A program made the position numbers and the translations under genes. A stretch of DNA of 64,000 nt from Metaphire vulgaris (taxonomy: Eukaryota; Annelida; Clitellata; Crassiclitellata; Megascolecidae). The notes beneath the pieces were generated by a model. It had not been told where the DNA came from and ran no database searches. It worked only from the letters and a program-made list of their open reading frames with translations. Shown here piece by piece: positions 62,304-64,000 of the stretch. Numbering within the stretch: position 1 is the first letter of the stretch; the number at the start of each line of letters is the position of its first letter. Where the stretch lies: the NCBI GenBank assembly GCA_018105865.1, contig CM030868.1, positions 2,303,356 to 2,367,355 on the forward strand, in the 5' to 3' direction.

Positions 62304-63194
62304 GCAATGATAATAATAATAATAATAACTGGATATTTAGTTTATGAAATTGTGTACTGCAAAGGTTTTGCTATTTGTAGATGCTAAAGCAAGAAGACAA
62401 AGAAAGAAGAATAAAAGAAAAAACCCTACTGGTGAACAGGAGGGCAAATTACACATCAAGACCATAATGTGAATGAATGGCTGGGTGGAACATATAGTGG
62501 TTCTCACACACAGGGCAGACCCTACTGAACCACTCTATACCCCGCTGTTATTATTATACTTGTTGTTATAAACGGTTGAGTAAGAGTTCTCTTGTGTTCA
62601 AGTTTGATATAAATGCTATGCTAAAGGCGTCTACGCGTTATATCCGCTGTATAGATAAGCAATGAGATTCGTGACATGGAAAGGAACATTGCTCTTCTGA
62701 GAAAGGCGATCGTAGATAAGGAACGGTACTTGAAGGTTGTCCACTCTCGACTCAACCAACTGAACCTCCGTCGGAACATGGAACTCTGCCACGACGACCC
62801 AATGAAAGGGTACGCGAGGGAGGGAGGGGGACTCACCAGGGGCTACGTAGCCAGGAATTTGATTGGGGGGGAGGGTATGTGATTTCGGAGGGCATAAATC
62901 TCTAAAAACGTTGAAACTCTTTAAAACACATTAAAAACTTTAAGGTAGCCCGATTTGGGGGGGGCATATATGCCGATATACCCCCGTCGCTACGCCCCTG
63001 GTACTCACGACCCCTAAAGTGCTTATCCTCTTACTAAGCATAGGCAGCTACTGTGGTGCTAGGCCTACAGTAGCACTTCGTTATAACGGACTCGGTTATA
63101 ACTTATACCTCGAATATAACGTACCAAATTGTATAGACTCGCCGAATACGTTATAACGAAGTTCTACTGTGCTTTCGAAAGCGCTATACGAGAA

Positions 63195-63245
<51 letters not shown>

Positions 63246-63649
63246 CAAGAATGTCCGCTATTAGGTATCAATCACAGGAGTTAATTTGGGTGAAAAATTT
63301 GGGGTGGGGGTGGTGAACACCTTTCCCCTTCCATAGGTATTGGATAAAACGTACCTCAGAAATGATGTAATAAATTTTACAGACCCACTAAGTACGTTAT
63401 AACCAGGGACGTAGCGACGGGGGACGTCGGGGGTATATCGGTGTATTTACCCCCCCCCCTTCCCAAAAAAAATCAAATCAGACTTCCTTGAAATTTTAAA
63501 AGTGTTGTTAAAAGATTTTCAAAGTTTTTAAAGATATAGTAGTAGCACCGAAATAGCATTACCCCCCCCCCCCCAATCAAATTCCTGGCTACGCCACAGG
63601 TTATAGCGAAATTATACTGTACCAGATTACCAATACGCGTGTCCTATTA

Positions 63650-63719
<70 letters not shown>

Positions 63720-63770
63720 ATCAGTGGTTTTCACACAGGCTTACTTAGCCTCATAAACCACTTAAAATCA

Positions 63771-63829
<59 letters not shown>

Positions 63830-64000
63830 TCTAAATTTCTAAAGGGCTGCGTACGAAGGACACATGGTTTTTCATGGTTTTTCGCATATAATTAATTACC
63901 GTACATTGCGCCGTGCAGGTTGGTCTGCGAGGTGGGAGAGATACGCCACACGATCACCATCCTCAAGGACAGTCTCCAGGGGGCGGAGTGCGCCATGTGT
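53398..64000 (+). CDS. tektin, 9 exons visible, 3' partial
   Basis: Tektins are coiled-coil proteins lining ciliary and flagellar doublet microtubules. Nine exons join in phase: an N-terminal segment, YSRYTEGDWDTSNKNYFYLA, SAAERLRADTWQ, DISFWKGEL, LLQREKRTGIDQVHDEVERL, CQDVMKKMIE, HQLRNSSYCIGLQHGIETID, ISDQESWLRATKDNIERCQR, FNAVNVALAAKISETMALKD, NEIRDMERNIALLRKAI and the signature loop. These align in order with TEKT3/TEKT5-type tektins (RYTPDDWYRSN, DIGFWKSE, REKRMGIDLVHDEVE, LRNTSDGV). The nonapeptide, usually RPNVELCRD, is RRNMELCHD here. The gene runs past the right edge with about one quarter missing. I leave the symbol blank because the subfamily is not settled. Confidence 0.93.
53568..53655 (+). 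mobile_element. piggyBac-like MITE, copy 6
   Basis: TTAACCCCTTAAC ... GGTTAAGGGGTTAA with a slightly longer interior. It lies 24 bp after the tektin exon at 53398-53544. Confidence 0.78.
53670..53855 (+). pseudogene. retroelement 3' end with (CTTA)n tail
   Basis: Ends GGAAAGCGCTATAGAAATGC then TTTTTACTTACTTACTTACT. Other copies with the AATCCACGAGATTTTTTACTTA-type tail are at 32120-32236, 63030-63244 and 11915-12025, and inverted at 39680-39800 and 42430-42560. Confidence 0.55.
54965..55143 (+). CDS. tektin exon 2
   Basis: It encodes GGVYSRYTEGDWDTSNKNYF then ADKERSAAERLRADTWQLV and NTKKL. Acceptor CTTTGGCAG and donor GTAGAG, phase 1. A (GA)n tract ends about 90 bp upstream. Confidence 0.92.
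55265..55440 (+). pseudogene. LINE-derived 3' end fragment
   Basis: Encodes RTKLETHLFDPVYPPYIPGG in an open frame, then GGCGCTATAGAAGTTTAAGA and (GATTA)n. The KTxLETHLF pattern is the same kind of ending as at 34415. Confidence 0.6.
55683..55845. mobile_element. CAGTGTTTTATYCAGAC-ended repeat
   Basis: Shares CAGTGTTTTATTCAGACTCC and a TTGACTT-GGCTGGAGGAG interior with copies at 46918-47095 and 57090-57265 and an inverted copy at 16150-16295. Confidence 0.62.
56173..56258 (+). CDS. tektin exon 3
   Basis: It encodes DRTHDISFWKGELLAEISRM then ETEQVNLQ. Acceptor ACTGTTTCCAG and donor GTAAAT, phase 0. Confidence 0.95.
56741..56878 (+). CDS. tektin exon 4
   Basis: It encodes EHRRVVEKALADSQIPLALS then REKRTGIDQVHDEVERLLSK, the most conserved tektin repeat. 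Acceptor CGTGCGCAG and donor GTTGCG, phase 0. Confidence 0.95.
57475..57545 (+). CDS. tektin exon 5
   Basis: It encodes EILTIKKCQDVMKKMIERMK then IQQ, ending at donor GTCAGT in phase 2. Length 71 bases. Confidence 0.88.
57772..58080. mobile_element. CAGTGGCGTAG-ended element, second copy
   Basis: CAGTGGCGTAGTCAGGGGGT ... AATCCTGGCTACGCCACTGG, sharing the CTTTTTTGCTTGTCA interior. Confidence 0.72.
58176..58319 (+). CDS. tektin exon 6
   Basis: It encodes LNRAALHLCDQDVQDKHHAQ then LRNSSYCIGLQHGIETIDN, matching the NRAxQHxLExDLxDK and HQLRNTSDG blocks. Acceptor AACTCCAG and donor GTACGC, phase 2. Confidence 0.95.
58836..59020. mobile_element. CAGTGGCGTCGCCA-family MITE, inverted
   Basis: Starts AGCGTCGCCACGGGG and ends GGCGACGCCACTG. 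It lies in the tektin intron between exons 6 and 7. Confidence 0.78.
59035..59210. mobile_element. MITE of the AAAAGTGCT family
   Basis: Contains TATATCAAAAGTGCTTGGCA and, inverted, ATGGCTAGCACTTTTGACAG. Related copies lie at 30820-30960 and, as a longer rearranged form, 9700-10010. Confidence 0.65.
59211..59395. mobile_element. CAGTGGCGTCGCCA-family MITE, inverted
   Basis: Second copy in the same intron, about 190 bp from the first and in the same orientation. A different MITE (59035-59210) lies between them. Confidence 0.78.
59655..59744. repeat. (TTA)n microsatellite next to a tektin acceptor
   Basis: About 30 pure TTA units ending 42 bp before tektin exon 7. Many similar tracts occur (for example 1623-1687, 7665-7720, 32787-32985, 43177-43263, 57358-57405, 63648-63717, 63773-63828). 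Confidence 0.97.
59787..60009 (+). CDS. tektin exon 7
   Basis: It encodes ISDQESWLRATKDNIERCQR and later FNAVNVALAAKISETMALKD and LQEHMQK. Acceptor GTATGTGCAG directly follows a (TTA)n tract; donor GTGAAA, phase 0. Confidence 0.95.
60929..61010 (+). mobile_element. piggyBac-like MITE, copy 7
   Basis: TTAACCCCTTAACTGGGAAC ... AGTTAAGGGGTTAA. It lies in the tektin intron before exon 8. Confidence 0.8.
61424..62312. repeat. 900-bp CTA/CTG/CAC trinucleotide island
   Basis: (CTA)n, then interleaved CTG, CAC and CCA tracts, then (CTA)n and (TAA)n. The longest pure CTG run is about 28 units (61877-61961). It is open in several frames on both strands only because it is trinucleotide repeat. It lies in the tektin intron between exons 7 and 8. 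Confidence 0.95.
62655..62809 (+). CDS. tektin exon 8: signature nonapeptide
   Basis: It encodes ISNEIRDMERNIALLRKAIV and then RLNQLNLRRNMELCHDDPMK. The nonapeptide RRNMELCHD is at 62769-62795. Acceptor GCTGTATAG and donor GTACGC, phase 2. Confidence 0.95.
62843..63001. mobile_element. ACGTAGCCAGGAATTTG-ended element
   Basis: Ends CTACGTAGCCAGGAATTTG and CCCCGTCGCTACGCCCCTGG. Relatives lie at 53012-53205 and, inverted, at 63405-63600. Confidence 0.65.
63919..64000 (+). CDS. tektin exon 9, cut by the window edge
   Basis: It encodes LVCEVGEIRHTITILKDSLQ then GAECAMC, matching the LVNEVxEIDETIQTLxxxL block that follows the nonapeptide. Acceptor GCCGTGCAG. The exon and gene continue beyond 64000. 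Confidence 0.9.

Noticed and set aside
61281..62387. 368-residue plus-strand ORF and long minus-strand poly-Q/A/S ORFs
   Set aside because: They are trinucleotide repeat read in several frames inside a tektin intron; not protein coding.

Overview
The window is animal nuclear DNA. Genes are split into short exons with phase-compatible GT-AG introns, and the proteins are typical of animals (a HECW-type HECT ubiquitin ligase, a CNPPD1-type cyclin-fold membrane protein, a tektin). TTAGGG-type telomere units occur inside the sequence. Introns and intergenic DNA are full of TTA/ATC/CTG microsatellites and short inverted-repeat transposons. The overall picture fits a marine invertebrate deuterostome, and an echinoderm is my best guess. 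That guess rests partly on a candidate melanin-concentrating-hormone-like peptide gene and is not proven.

Minus strand, 4361-27083: 20 exons encode most of a HECW1/HECW2-type E3 ligase. In order they carry a long disordered region, two WW domains and a complete HECT domain with its catalytic cysteine. Every intron phase agrees except within the first visible exon, which needs one extra base; a GGGG run at 26692-26695 is the likely site. The N-terminal HECW and C2 domain exons were not found.

Minus strand, 22491-22820: nested in a HECW intron on the same strand is a 109-residue ORF with a signal peptide and a C-x8-C loop. It looks like a small secreted peptide precursor. A 133-bp tandem duplication lies just upstream of it.

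Minus strand, 36922-42333: eight exons give a complete CNPPD1-like protein of 481 residues. One intron uses a GC donor, and a nearly perfect 59-bp-arm hairpin begins 11 bp inside that intron.

Plus strand, 45842-47477: three exons encode a signal peptide and a Cys-rich, follistatin-like segment. Plus strand, 53398-64000: nine exons encode a tektin (closest in layout to TEKT3/TEKT5) that runs off the right edge. The Cys-rich exons and the tektin exons are in compatible phase, so either they are two neighbouring genes or the tektin has an unusual secreted-type N terminus.

The remaining DNA (about 1-4.3, 27-36.9, 42.3-45.8 and 47.5-53.4 kb, plus introns) is repeats. It includes a piggyBac-like 80-bp MITE in seven copies, at least ten other terminal-inverted-repeat families, LINE 3' ends, a 5S-rRNA-headed SINE, minisatellites, interstitial telomere repeats and a 900-bp CTG/CAC island.
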